Source: Musa acuminata AAA Group (taxonomy: Eukaryota; Streptophyta; Magnoliopsida; Zingiberales; Musaceae). Taken from it: a stretch of 64,000 nt of DNA. Position 1 is the first letter of the stretch. Each line of letters opens with the position of its first letter. Both the position numbers and the translations under genes were made by a program. Below are positions 35,401-47,990 of the stretch, one piece after another. Below the pieces are notes generated by a model. That model worked only from the letters and a program-made list of their open reading frames with translations, made no database searches and was not told where the DNA came from. Where the stretch lies: the NCBI RefSeq assembly GCF_036884655.1, contig NC_088330.1:32841001-32905000 (forward strand), written 5' to 3'.

Positions 35401-38400
35401 GGAGGTCAATCTCATGATGGCTCTTCAGAGTGGAAAGAAACTGTAAGTTCTCTTAAATTCATTTTAAATTTAGTTATGTATTTCTAAATTCAAGAAATTG
35501 ATAAGATTTATTGTTCTTTCCCCCCCCATGTAGTTATCATTCATCAAGGAAATCGACTACCATCCTTTTATATGGTTTCTTCAAATTGATATATTTTCCG
35601 AATTTACCATGTTGGTGAAACATAGACCTATCAAATATGTATATGTTATCATTCCAGTACCTCTTCATCCAATTATCTATACCTTGATCCTCTGATCTTA
35701 TTTTCTTCTTATCATTCAACTTGATAGTTGAAACTGTTGGTTGGGTAGGGATAAGCAAATAGTTAATATGTTTTGCAATGTTCTATGCTTCATCACCTGA
35801 TTGATCCTGATTAAATAGACCCCTGTAGTCTGTAGGTTGGGCATATAAGTACCAGAGGATTAGGACTAATTTGTGATCAAGTATGATAATTGAGAATATG
35901 AAGAAATTGGATTAGCTAGACTGGATGGATTTTATGATTGATTCGGATTTTTGATATGGATGCAAGATCAGTAATATGTGGCCTTGATTTGGCTAGGACT
36001 GGCCTCAAGTCAGTTCAGGACTTTCTGGAACCCTTAAAATGAATCACAACCCATCAAACTGGTTGGAAACTTTTGAAGGCCAACTGGGCCTTGTTGAAGC
36101 TGATGAGCTCAATGTTTTAGCTCCCCTATTAGTTATTCAAGATTTTGAGGGTTAGCTGTGTATAACTTATTCTTGCTTGACCTTCCTTACCTATATAAGT
36201 TGCAGCCCAGATATTGATTCAGTCAAGATTTGGTAGGATAGGTTACAGCTAAATTTAATTTGGGCAATTATATGTTTCTGATTAAATATAAATCAAGAAA
36301 AATGCCTTTTCTATTTCTTTAAGATTTTTAATATTTTATTATATATTAGAAAGGGTGATTTGATTACAAATTGAAATTATGGTTGTCGAATTTCCATAAA
36401 TTTCATTGATCTTATGGGGAAAAATATTTAAATTCAGAAGTCTAGATTCAATGATCCTTGCTTACTTGGAGGTGTCCGTATCAGATTTTCTATATTAGTA
36501 TGTGTAACATTGAAGATCAAATGGGTGCTTTGGTTGTTTGCCTGAGGACTTAAGGATATAGCTCTATCTTGCAAAAGATTCAATCTATTGTTGGTCGTAT
36601 TACTATAGAGTATATCCGTCGGTTGAATTTATGTATTTTTTTCAAGAGGGTCCATTACTTCTTTCCTTTAAGGAGAAACAAAAGAAGAGATCAAGAAACA
36701 CAAGATGTACCAACTTATTCATCAGCCATGTGCAGAAGTGAAAGAGTCGGCGAATCCAGCAGGCCTGGCTGGGATGCTTCCTTTGCTGTAATCAAGGCTT
36801 AATGAACTGACGTCTGAAGCACCATCAGCTGCTTCCCAACCCTTTACCATCTGAAGAAGGGGTTGGCAAAGGTCAATTCCCAAGTATTCCTCCTGATCAT
36901 CGTTGACAGGCTTCCATTTGTCGACGAGTGGGGCGAGCACGTTCACTGCATGACCCATGTCAAGAGGGTCCTCTTCCTTCTCTCTCTCTCTCACACCCTG
37001 TAACCTGAGTGAGCATCCTGTAATTGCATCTTAGTCCACCAACCATCCTTCAGAATTTTGCCACTTATCCATCCATCCATGACCATGACACTGCTTGTCC
37101 CACCCACCATCACAGCCATTTTACATCCCCCTTCCCATATACCCATCACAAGAGTGCAAAACATATTATTCCCTCTCTCTTCTTCACTCTCTCTTTTCCT
37201 CAATTCTGTATCAATCATTACTGATATTCAAATTTGGTAAAACTTTCATAATTATAACAATGGTGTAGAAAATTTGGTAATTTTGGAATATATTATTATG
37301 TCTATCTATACAGAAAATATGTTTTTTTTTTTTTGCAATTTGAGATGCATGAAATTCTATTCCACTGTATTTTTAGTTTTGTGTAGGCATTTTAATCTTT
37401 AAAAGAGTATGAACTAATTGCCTATAATTTTTGGTGGAAAAGAAATAGTAGGAAGATAGCATATGCAAGTGGCTAGGTGCAAATTGGATTCCTTGTTCTG
37501 GTGCTTTACATGCCATTATCTTTTGCCAGGACTTCGAATCATTAGATCAAGCTAGTGTCTGCCATGTGCTATGCATATGTGGTATTGGGATATGAATGAT
37601 ATGTTGTTAAGGCCTACTACAGTGATTGGAAAGAAAATTTGAGAAAAATGATGACTTCTGGATGGAGAGATGACCTGGGTTGCAAGCTCTCTAAGTATAT
37701 GGTAGCAGCGATGTTCTAATCCAGCTTTCATTTGTTCCACCTAAACATGCATGTTGATTAACTTTAACTTTATGCAACATTTTTGAAATACTTAATCTGC
37801 TTGGTAAATAGAATTTTCATCCACAAAATTTTCTTGGATTTATATTCTTAGTATTCTTTATTTTCAATAAACTGCTTTTTCTTGATTTGTTCTTGGATGA
37901 ACCAGCATACTTATTTTTACAGTTAAAATCGTATTTACATGTAAGGTTAGGCAATGCCTCAATAGTAAAGCTTATATGTTTTTTAAGATTATGTCCTTGA
38001 TGCATTTACTTGGCTTTCTTGGTCTACTTGACAGTGGTGGGAGAAAAGTGATTGGACTGGATACAAAGAGTTAGGTATGTTATTTTACCAAAGATATAAA
38101 ATTGTGCTGGTTCAAATTTGAAGTTATCCAAATGTTGCACTTTATCTGTTATAAATTTTTGTATTATGATATATGACAATGGTATTTTTGAGAATTGTTA
38201 TGGCTTTTACTATGTTATATATATATATATATATAGTTCGTTGATGTTTTTGACATTGAATGTATGCTTCATTAAAAGAACCTCTTTTCTAAACTTAGGA
38301 GGGAACAACACTCACAGTTATGTTTAATTTTTTCACTCCTTTATCAGTGTGTTTTTTCCCTCTTTGTTTGTGAACTTTGCTTTTCTGGCTATAACAACTT

Positions 38401-41400
38401 TACAATTCTGTTTAAAATTAAAATAAATTTCTAATGGATAAAATATAGGGTCATTGTAATGAAAATCGGCTTTATGGTGTGCAACTTGAAAGTGGGAGGA
38501 CACTATATAATTTTCATTTTGAAGAATCCACCTAGACACAAGGACAAACATCTTTAGCTCATTAACAGAAAAACTGTTTGTCACATTTGAGCATTTATAA
38601 GAAAACCTTATTGATTGAGAACTATGGAACTCAATTACTTCAAAATGCTTTATGCACATGTATGTGATACTTGTTGGATATGATGCTTTTAGAAGAATTA
38701 TATCTGTAGAAGTATGATTTTATCTCTAGTTAAATATGATTAGCAACGTAGATGTGGCTTTTTCCTATCAACTTTTGGGATTACTTATCATCTAATGAAA
38801 ATCTTTATCATGATAGCGTATGAGGTTATGAGTTCGAATCATGAATGTGTCCCTCTTTTTGGCTTAATATTTGTGATTTGACTTGCATCATGCACATGTG
38901 TCAGAGTCTAAACCCATTGGCATGTGAGAGGGGATGTTAGAGTTTGGAATTTCCTAATAGCTTATGCTTTTGGGATTACTAATCTTCCAATTAAAATATT
39001 CATCTGATTTTTCTAATTTAAGTTTCTTGAAGCATATTTTATTATGTTTAACGATTTATTAACACAAATAAATCTTATCATGCTTGAGTTTTTACATTCG
39101 TTTTTATATGTGGTCCATCATATTGCGGGAACTGTTATGCATAGTTTATTTTGTGGGGGACTGATCTTATTATTAGATAATATTTCTTTAAAATGTCATG
39201 CTTACATGTTCTTTTGTATACTAAATTTTGATTTTTTTGGTTGAACTGTCTTTCTCTATCATTGATATCATGGAATGAAGGTAAGAACTTTTCTTGGTTA
39301 TATGTTTCTGAATCTAGATCCATGCAATGATTTAATCTTTAGTCATGTAACTGTTGTTGATATTTTGTTTATTCTAATTTTGTGATCACTTTCTATAGGT
39401 GCAGAGAAATCTGGGAGAAATGCTGAAGGAGATTCATGGTGGGAAACATGGAAAGAAGTTCTGTACCAAGACGAATGGAGGTAATATGATCTCAAAATTC
39501 ACTGTTTTTTCATATATTCATTTAGTTTAAATTATTAATTTATGTTGTCATGGAACTGATTTGGTTTGAAATTGTTAATTTTTGTGACATGTAATATAAA
39601 AATTCCTCCTATAATACTGACTAATTTTTTGTGACATGTAATATAATTAATTGCTTCATAATTTATCCTCTTAATAACAATATTTATTAGTGTTTTTTCT
39701 GTATTAAGATTCCATAAAATTGATATTTTTGGAGGCAATTAATACTTCTATGAATACACTTGAGATATTTAAAGAATATAAAAGTTGCCAAGCCAATTGC
39801 TTTAGTGTAAACCAATGGTTACAGTTCTTATGGTTGCAATTTTGTTAAAAAATATGAAACTTATCTTCTTAATACCACAATCTAAATCTATAATTGCACA
39901 AAAAAAATATATTCATCTTTTGTGCAATTCACTTCATTTGCTGTCAAGTATTTTTTTTTTTTTAACATTAAGATATTATATTATGAAAGGATTCCCCTTT
40001 GGTGTCTCACTTCTGTGACCACTGAGCCATTGTCATTGAGCCATCATATAGTGAGTACAATGCCATGATGGCTAGAGAATGCCATCAGCAAAGGCCACTT
40101 AACCTCTTCCCTAAATTTAAGACTTCCTTCACTCTTCACCTTCTGGATGAAATTTAAACTGACTGGGTTCATTGCCAAGGGATTATCAGTGTATGTGAGA
40201 GTACACTGGTTCTATGTCTTGTTAATGTTAGGTACAACCCGAGTCATGTAGCAGCATTCACTGCTATTATGGATGTTCTACATATTGTAGATTGAACAGT
40301 ACTAAAATCTACCTATGGATCTATTAAAAATTACTTAAAACTGATTACAACTTGCAGGGCAGTCTGATAACCTGGTTAATCTTCTGTAGCAATGCATAGT
40401 GGGAGCATGGCATATCAACACATATTCTGCAATACTCTCAGTTACATATATAAGCTTAGCAACTGTTTATTTTAAATAAATTTATTAATCTGTTGATGCT
40501 AATTTACATTTAAATGAAGTTTATGGTTAAGACAGTTGAATTTATCACATATATATTTTTTTCCATATTTAAGGCCAGTTCATGAATAAAACCATAACTC
40601 CAATTTATCGCATCTATTTCAAACTGATACATTGACTTTCACATGATTGACACCAATATTATTATACAACTTTTGACCATGAATGCTGTGTTTCGTTGTA
40701 TGGCCGATCTTTATTCTTTTCTTTCTTTTCTCTTCAACATGACTTATTAAGAGTGCTTTTTTGAATCTTCAAATTCCACAATCCATTGACATTTGACTTC
40801 AATACCTAGATTTATGAGATCTGGATCAATATTGAGATCAGACAACGGTAATAAATACATTGGAGGGTGGTGGGATTGGGATTGTCCATGGGTGATACAG
40901 TTAGGATTTCAGATTGAGATAGTCGAGAAAATAATTCAAGTTCAACAACTGCAACTGCCAAAAAAGTTAAACAATGTGCAGAAGATACATAACATTTTCT
41001 AAACGTAAATCTGGAACTGAAATACAAAAGGACAATATTTGATCATATGATACCAAGATATTATTATAGTAATTATACATATGCCACAAAAAAAATGTTC
41101 CAAATTCTACATTCATATAGCTTAACACACCACCATATTAGTGAAGCATTCAGTGGTGAACTGGACTTGAAAACATGCGTAGGTTGGGTTGAAGATGAAT
41201 TGCATACGTCCTTGATGGTGGAAACATCAAATTTGATGCAAGCTTGAGAGGCTTTTGTAGTGTGAATAGCTTGCATTGTGTCCTGCTAACACAATTTGTG
41301 CCAATATGTATATTAATTTCCCAAGATTTGTTATGAACGTAAATCTCAAATTCTTGATTGAAAGTAAGGGAAATTTCTCAAATTGCTGTCTTTGGAGAGC

Positions 41401-44400
41401 CCTTGTTTCTTGTAAACACATTTAGATATAATTAACAACTTGGTAAAAAGAAGTTGAGCCCACAAATCTTTTCCTAGATCCATTTTATTATTCTATAATA
41501 TGTATTTATCTCCTAGGTTCTTTGAAAATTTTGCAAACTAATAAACAGTTGTATCTGTATGAAGCAATAATGATGAACTTTTGCTTCCGTAGTAATCTTG
41601 CAAGGATAGAGAGGAGTGCACAGAAGCAAGCAAAATCAGGCACAGAAAATGCTGGATGGTATGAGAAATGGTGAGAAGTGACTCAGTATTGATGCCATAA
41701 CAGTTTGCTACTTACCTTAATTTCTCAGTTTCTTTTGTTTGACTGGATATTACTTTGCTTCTAGGTGGGAAAAGTATGATGCAAAAGGTTGGACAGAGAA
41801 AGGAGCTCATAAGTATGGAAGATTGAATGAACAATCCTGGTGGGAGAAGTGGGGAGAACACTATGATGGAAGAGGATTCGTACTCAAATGGTTTGATTGT
41901 TTACATCATATTCTACATTGTCTAATTGTTTTTCTCATGGAAATTATGTACATTAATGATTTCATAATTAAGCTTTTTCTGCTTATGGTAGGTTGCTGCC
42001 TCCCAGATTTGTTCACATGCAAACCTTACATGTTGCAACAAACAAAATACATACGTATCAGCCACAATAAAATAAAATCATTATAATGTAGCAGATTAGG
42101 AGCCAAACTCACTTTTGAAACTTCATCTCCTAATTTTAAGAATTGCAACTGGCTCATTGAAGTACCATCCAACACAAATTTTGGACCAGAAGCTTTGGTT
42201 GAGAATAAATAAATGGAAACTATCTAGTTTTGCAGTGATAAAGAACCATATCAGTGAGTGCTCTATTCAGGTGCAAAGTGAATCAACAGCTTTGCTTCTT
42301 GTACTTGGTTTTTTCTTAATGAAAATATGATGGTAGTATTGTTACTTAGTTCTTGTTCTGAAATATCATTTTGGCATTTCAATATGCTATATTAGTGTAC
42401 AGCATATTTAATTACTCATGTTTGGTTCAGCTTTGATTGAGTTCTTAATAGTAAAGCATTTAAGATGTTTTGTCTTTTTATTTTTGTACAGCCAACTTGA
42501 TTGTTCAAGCTTGTTTTAGATGATGAAAATTTTAAAGTTTTCTTCTCTTTTAAAATGAGATATTTAACTATAATATTTTTTAATCTTTGATAGGACTGAT
42601 AAATGGGCAGAGACTCAGTTAGGTACCAGATGGGGGGATAAATGGGAAGAGAAGTTCTTTGCTGGAATAGGTTCACGACAAGGGGAGACATGGCATGTGT
42701 CTCCTGCTGGTGAACGTAAGTTGTGCCACTGTTGTCATTCTTCTGGGCCTATTGCATATGTGAATGTTCATTACTTTTTCAGGCATATAACATTCCTGAA
42801 TGTTTGATTATGTTGAGCATACGCATGTGTAGATGAGCATATTGCTAGATAACTTTATTTGTCTTGAGCTTGATTCTTAAATGCTTTGTTGACCCTATAA
42901 CTAGATACCCATGACTTATATAGATTTGTCCTGTACTTCATACCAACCTTTATATGTTTTTTCTCTATTTCTCCACTCATTTCCCTTGTTCATTTTCCTG
43001 TCCATCTTTGTGGCTTTATCTTTCTCTAGGATGACAAGCTTTTGTTAACTTTTCATGTGTCTTTATTTATCTTGATTCTTTTCAAGTTCAGGGACTTGAA
43101 GGGTTATTTCCTAGTTGCATTAGTGAGAAAGGAAACAAAAAAAGAGGACTCCTAACTTTGTAGATTTTCAGTCACCAAGAAGGCATGACTTGTTCTTAAT
43201 AAGTCTATTAGCTGAAAGTGGTCATCATCAATTGATTGGTCCTTTCATGTAGTGATATCAACCACCTTGCATGCAACAGATATTAAGATTTGGATCACAT
43301 AGGAATAATACAATCAAAATTGGCAGTATAAGGATCAACAAAGAAGATAATTTTAAAACTAACAATTGTCAAAAAAAACCTAGTTATAAATTTATAAAAT
43401 AAAAAAGTTATTTGTTAAAGATTCTTTTGCATCATATATCATAAGATATCTAAAATATGAAAAGTTATGAAAAAAATGAAAGTTAAAATTTAAAAAATTA
43501 TGAAAAAATAAAAAATGATGAAGGATAATTCACATAAAGTAGTTATAATATATTTATTAGAAAATAGATTATAAAAGTAATTATAATATATTATAAAAGT
43601 AGTTATAATATACTTGTTCTCATCTACATGTGCCTCTGGATTTGGTTAGAAGTTATGAATGATTTAGAGTGCTGTACTTTCAGCTCAACAAGTACGTGAA
43701 ACAAATGGAATAATAGATCAGTTTCTTGAAGTTTGAACTGCCTATGTCATTCAGAAGATATTCTATATTCAAATATATATAGCTCAATGCTTTCTTATTG
43801 ACAACACAAGCAAGAAAAGGACATTCATTATGAATGTCAGTCTATTAATTAAAATCGATGACCATCAGATGGAACACAGGGTACATCCTAAAAATAGTAA
43901 ATTTCTCTCTGTCTCCCCCCAGTTCACTTATTCATTTGCTCTACCAAAGTTCAGACTAGCATACATGCACCATTAGTAAATCATGCATAGGCATTGTTAC
44001 TAAATCATGAGTCGAAACTGAAGGATTACTTGTTCCTTTTATTTCTTGCTGCGACCTCCACATGCTATTATTTAGTTACATACTTGATCTTTTGTAGGTT
44101 GGTCAAGAACCTGGGGAGAAGAGCACTTTGGAAATGGGTACTTACTTTATAATCTCTCTCCATTTAGTCTTCTGTGGATGCATCATTTGTCGAGCTTCTT
44201 TGTAAACAAGATTTAAGATTCAGGATCCTAAACGTTCATAAACCTACAGTCAGGTCAATATATTTGATTGCCAGGCAATTTGGTATACACAAAGCATATC
44301 GAATTAGACGCATCATTATGTTTCTTCACAATGAGTTACTTACCACTGTGTCATGATTTTGGTTTTTGAATATAACTTTTTGAACCAAATTTGTTTCAGG

Positions 44401-44746
44401 AAAGTACACAAGTATGGCAAAAGTACCACAGGAGAAAGCTGGGATATCGTTGTGGATGAAGAAACCTATTATGAGTGAGTTTGTTTCGTGTGCATCAAAG
44501 AGAATGATGCACGATATGCTATTCTCCTCCCGATGGGATCATGTCTCCTACAAATCTAACATCTGGATGATTCGTTCTTGTGTCAGGGGTGAGCCTCATT
44601 ACGGATGGGCAGAAGTCGTGGGTGATTCCACCCAATTGTTATCGATACAACCTCAAGAAAGGCCACCGGGTGTATACCCAAATCTTGACTTTGGTGCATC
44701 AGAACCACAGAAGGACGATCCACCAGATGAACCCCTGCAGCAGTGA
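32462..44746 (+). CDS. LESV: LIKE EARLY STARVATION (LESV)-type starch-associated protein (11 exons, 426 aa)
   Basis: ESV1 and LESV are plastid stroma proteins that bind starch glucans and help organise amylopectin and control starch turnover. Exons: 32462-32733, 34898-34989, 35249-35442, 38035-38074, 39399-39480, 41593-41670, 41765-41890, 42594-42715, 44098-44137, 44400-44474, 44587-44746 (1281 nt, all joins in frame). Residues 1 to about 85 are Arg/Pro/Gly-rich with few acids, fitting a chloroplast transit peptide, and include a run of eight Gly. From residue 122 onward comes the conserved tryptophan-rich domain: EKEWGINLLDEKV, GSTWYRESGEELG, WWEKSDWTGYKELG, GDSWWETWKEV, WYEKWWEKYDAKGW, NEQSWWEKWGEHYDG, DKWAETQLGTRWGDKWEEKF, WSRTWGEEHFG, GESWDIVVDEETYYE. 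A Pro-rich tail follows (ERPPGVYPNLDFG). The repeated W/E spacing is thought to match glucan double helices. I prefer LESV over its paralogue ESV1 by the C-terminal half; that choice is from memory. Confidence 0.88.
33720..34015 (+). repeat. Imperfect tandem repeat in LESV intron 1
   Basis: Two copies with a period of about 150-175 bp share aatgtatgtaaaaccat, aaatcagtcat and gaatatgagatgccttagt. Both lie in the 2.2-kb first intron. Confidence 0.7.
36722..36994 (-). CDS. GC-rich 90-codon antisense ORF in LESV intron 3, unrecognised
   Basis: On the minus strand, opposite to LESV, the frame runs from an ATG at 36994 to TGA at 36722. After a short Arg/Glu-rich start it reads DPLDMGHAVNVLAPLVDKWK, ending with DVSSLSLDYSKG and GFADSFTSAHG. 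Composition and codon choice look like coding DNA and contrast with the AT-rich intron around it. There is no promoter and no obvious partner exon, so it may be a captured exon or gene fragment. The start is uncertain, because the first residues look like repeat-derived leader (a CT-rich tract). Confidence 0.35.
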   Translation of the reverse strand: MREREKEEDPLDMGHAVNVLAPLVDKWKPVNDDQEEYLGIDLCQPLLQMVKGWEAADGASDVSSLSLDYSKGSIPARPAGFADSFTSAHG

Positions 44747-45565
44747 ATGGTGTTTGCGTCCTTTTTTTTTTTTTTTCCCTTTTTCCTTTTGTTTTGGCCT
44801 CCCAATTTTTGTGCTGACTTATCACATGAAATGATCTCTTTCTTCTATTGGTTAGTTCGTTCGTTCGTTCGTTATTCTACGTTTTCCCATGTCAATCTTC
44901 TTCTATTGATGCTTTTATTTCACGTTCACGATAGGATCGACATAATAATTCCAGTTGTCCTGTTCTTATTTGTGCTGTCAGAACGCATGCAGTCTTTCAA
45001 TTGCTGAGTGCCTTGTTCCACAAGTTTTAATGTAATAGAGAAGACTTCCACACCTTGGGGGTTCCACCATTGGCAGCTCATGTTGACTACGAAATGATGT
45101 TTAGATTAGCTGCAGCCGCCGGTGAATCACGTTGACCACAAACTTCGTTATTGCCGGTTGGGCCTTCTAACGCGTCACTACCATCTCCATCATCAGTTAC
45201 TGTTCTTTTTCTTGTGCGGCAATTGACCTTTCCCCCTCTTCTTTTAGGAACCGAAGCAATCAATAACATGAGTCAGTCCTAGTTTTCACATTTAGTGCCG
45301 AATGGCTCATTGTGATCATGATGAGGTTGTTCTTCTCTCTGTAGTTCCCATGCTGTCACCGTGTGAAACGAACACGGCATTATTGGCTAGGAACCATCGT
45401 TTCGCACTCATTAGCCACTATGACTCTTCCCAAGTCAATACGTCGACCGGCCGATTCACGGTAAACTACAGGCTTTTGCTTCTTTGTCTCTGTTCGTAAT
45501 CTACAAATCAGAGAGAGAGAGAGCAGTGATCGCATTGGATCAGCTGCAGCGCAAGGAGAGAGAAG
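44747..45565 (+). other. LESV 3' UTR and LysM gene promoter
   Basis: The first 300 bp are T-rich and probably 3' UTR. The region up to 45565 is the upstream of the LysM gene; its leader has a short (GA)n at about 45510-45524. No TATA box stands out. ORFs at 45087-45269 and 45302-45499 are not convincing. Confidence 0.45.
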
Positions 45566-47299
45566 ATGAGGACGGCTCCTCCGCCGCTGGTGCTCCTCCT
45601 CCTCGTCCACGGCCTCGCCAGCGCCGCCTCCGCCGCGTTCACCTGCAACGCCACGGGTGTCGCTGCCACTTGCCGGTCCCTGGTCGGCTTTAATCCGGCC
45701 CAAAACACCACCTACGGCGCCATCGCGTCCCTCTTCCAGGTCTCGAACGCCTCCCTCTTCGGCTCCAACGGCCTCTCACTCACCACCCCCGCCGACGGGG
45801 CTGTCGCTGCCGGGTCGACGGTGCGGGTCCCGATCCCTTGCCGGTGCGCGAACGGGACGGGTTGGTCGGATCGCACGCCGGTCTATACGGTGCAGGACGG
45901 GGACGTGGGCCTGTACAACATCACGGTCGCCCGGTTCAGCAATCTGACGACGTACCAGGATATCGGGAAGGCCAACCAGCTGCCGGACGTGAACAAGATC
46001 CAGGTGGGGCAGAAACTGTGGATCCCGCTGCCGTGCAGCTGCGACGAGGTGGACGGGGCGGAGGTGGTGCACCTGGCGCACGTGGTGGCGCCCGGGAGCT
46101 CGGTGGAGGGCATCGCCATGGAGTTCGGCACCAACGCCTCCACGCTGCTGCGCCTCAACGGGATGAGCGACCCCAAAGCGCTGATGGCGTACCAGGTCCT
46201 GGATGTGCCCCTCCACGGTCGGTACTCTACTCTCTTCACCTTCCCTTTCCTTCTTCCCTGCCACTCTCAAACACACATCCTTTTGATCAGATTAAAGATC
46301 CATCAGTTCCATGAATTCCACCATTCATAGCTCACAGAAGAGATGATGAAATGGGTTCCTGTTTTACCAAGATAAGAAGCCCACTTTGACATGGCTTTGG
46401 TAACATTGGATTCCATTGATGAGAAATATCTCGAGTTAGATCTGTCTTGTCTTTATCCAGGAGCTTTTGTCTCCGATCGCTCTGCGTGCGTGTCTTCCAC
46501 TTGCGTCATCTACTTGTCTTCCTCCACCAAGTCTCTACTTGTCTTCCTCCACCACGTCGACCGGTCAACTCTATTAGTTCTCTAAATTTAGCATATAAAA
46601 AACTTAAACCCATACAAAATACCTATTAGAATTGTTATAATGATGATATTATCAATATCATTTGTGATAGATAATAATATATATTGACTTTGTACCATTT
46701 GGATGTCTACAGCTTGTTCATCTTCCATTACCAACAATTCCTTGGACTACGGTCTGCGCCTCGCCAACGGCAGTTACGCCACCACTGCCAATGGCTGCAT
46801 CACCTGCAGCTGCACCGCCACCACCTACCGGTGAGTCTTCTGCTGCTCCTTCTCCTCGTGCACCCAGCGCGTCACCACCTAACGCCGTTACCTGATGATG
46901 AACCCAACCAGGCTGGACTGCCACCAATCTGTGGGCCAATCCAAGTGCCCTGCAGCGGCGACGTGCCCAGGGAAACTCTTCATCGGCAACACGTCCACCT
47001 CCGGTTGCGAGGTCCAGACGTGCTCCTACACCGGCTACACCAACACCTCCACGCCCACCGGCATCAATATCTCGAGCACCATCACCACCGACCGGACCAA
47101 CTGCGGCAGTGGTAAGTTGCAGACTCGATCTGATTTCCTTCCATCAAATGTCTTGAGACGCTAACCATGGCGTACGCGTTGCTGCTACGTAGATGGAGGA
47201 TCACCACCCGGATCAGATGGAGGCCTGGGGTTGAGAGGGTTCAAGTGGAGCGCAGTTCTCGTCTTCCTCCACATGATCTGGCTTTCTTCTCTGCAATAA
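45566..47299 (+). CDS. LysM domain GPI-anchored receptor-like protein (4 exons, 358 aa)
   Basis: This family (LYM1/2/3 in Arabidopsis; CEBiP, LYP4 and LYP6 in rice) binds N-acetylglucosamine polymers, that is chitin or peptidoglycan, at the cell surface and signals through kinase partners such as CERK1. Exons: 45566-46217, 46713-46830, 46912-47111, 47193-47299. A signal peptide covers residues 1 to about 24 (LVLLLLVHGLASAAS). Paired cysteines as PCRC and PCSC flank the LysM units: one at about 109-155 (YTVQDGDVGLYNITVARFS, VGQKLWIPLPCSC), the next at about 170-217 (VAPGSSVEGIAMEFGTN, YQVLDVPL). The Cys-rich C-terminal part has several NxT/NxS sites. The end is a Gly/Ser/Pro linker and a hydrophobic tail (WSAVLVFLHMIWLSSL), a GPI-attachment signal. 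Exon 1 is strikingly GC-rich. I cannot decide between the LYM1/LYP4/6 and CEBiP branches. Confidence 0.92.
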
Positions 47300-47990
47300 G
47301 GCGCCTGAGCTGCGTGTTCATCAGATCTATTACTCAGCAGCAATGCTTTCGAAAGCACACGGTGTCCCCTCCATGTTTCTTGATGAATAAGTCTTGTGCT
47401 ACTCCTACCAACTCTTCTTCTAATTTGCACAAAGACGTGAATGATGTGAGAACAAATCGTAAGGAATTATATGCTTCATTTATGGTACGATATGTCACGG
47501 ACGAGCGACAGGTCGTGATGTCGTCGTCCACTGCGATAAGATTCGTGCGTCCGACATCCTGATGGGATCCGATGGTGACCATAACCGGACTCGATGTCCA
47601 TCATCAGACGGTTCTCACCGGACTCCACTCGGTCTCGAGCCACAGCGTGGCCACGAAGCAAACGTGCCACGCGTCATGTTCCAACTGGCCAGGCTGGAGA
47701 ATTGCCACGCGTGTCTCACCTGGTAGTGGGTTCCACGCGTACAAGTGGCGGGATCCGTGATCGCATCGTTGCCGTTCATCACCATCACCGCGCAGCATCG
47801 AGGGCGAAAAATAACCCTTTATTATACATTGGGAAAAGAATAATATAAGATAATATTTTTCTCGTCGATTTGGGGTTTCGACTTTCGACGATGGCGCCTC
47901 CTCCCTCTTCTCGACCCTTTCTCTCTCTTCGTCACTGATCGAGGTTGTGTTAGGGATACCACGATCCCCCAGTCCTCGTCGCCGTCGTCC
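47300..47990 (+). other. LysM gene 3' UTR and ubiquilin promoter/5' UTR
   Basis: The left part is 3' UTR of the LysM gene. From about 47820 the sequence becomes the leader of the ubiquilin gene; it contains a 15-codon upstream ORF listed separately. Open frames on both strands here have no family features. Confidence 0.45.
47891..47938 (+). promoter_or_regulatory. Upstream ORF (15 codons) in the ubiquilin leader
   Basis: ATG in a good context (gacgATGg) starts MAPPPSSRPFLSLRH and ends at TGA 53 bp before the ubiquilin ATG. If the transcript starts upstream of 47891, this uORF could lower translation of the main frame. Confidence 0.4.

Noticed and set aside
45776..46314. Antisense and alternate-frame ORFs over the LysM gene exon 1
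   Set aside because: They are shadows of the GC-rich coding exon and carry no domain features.
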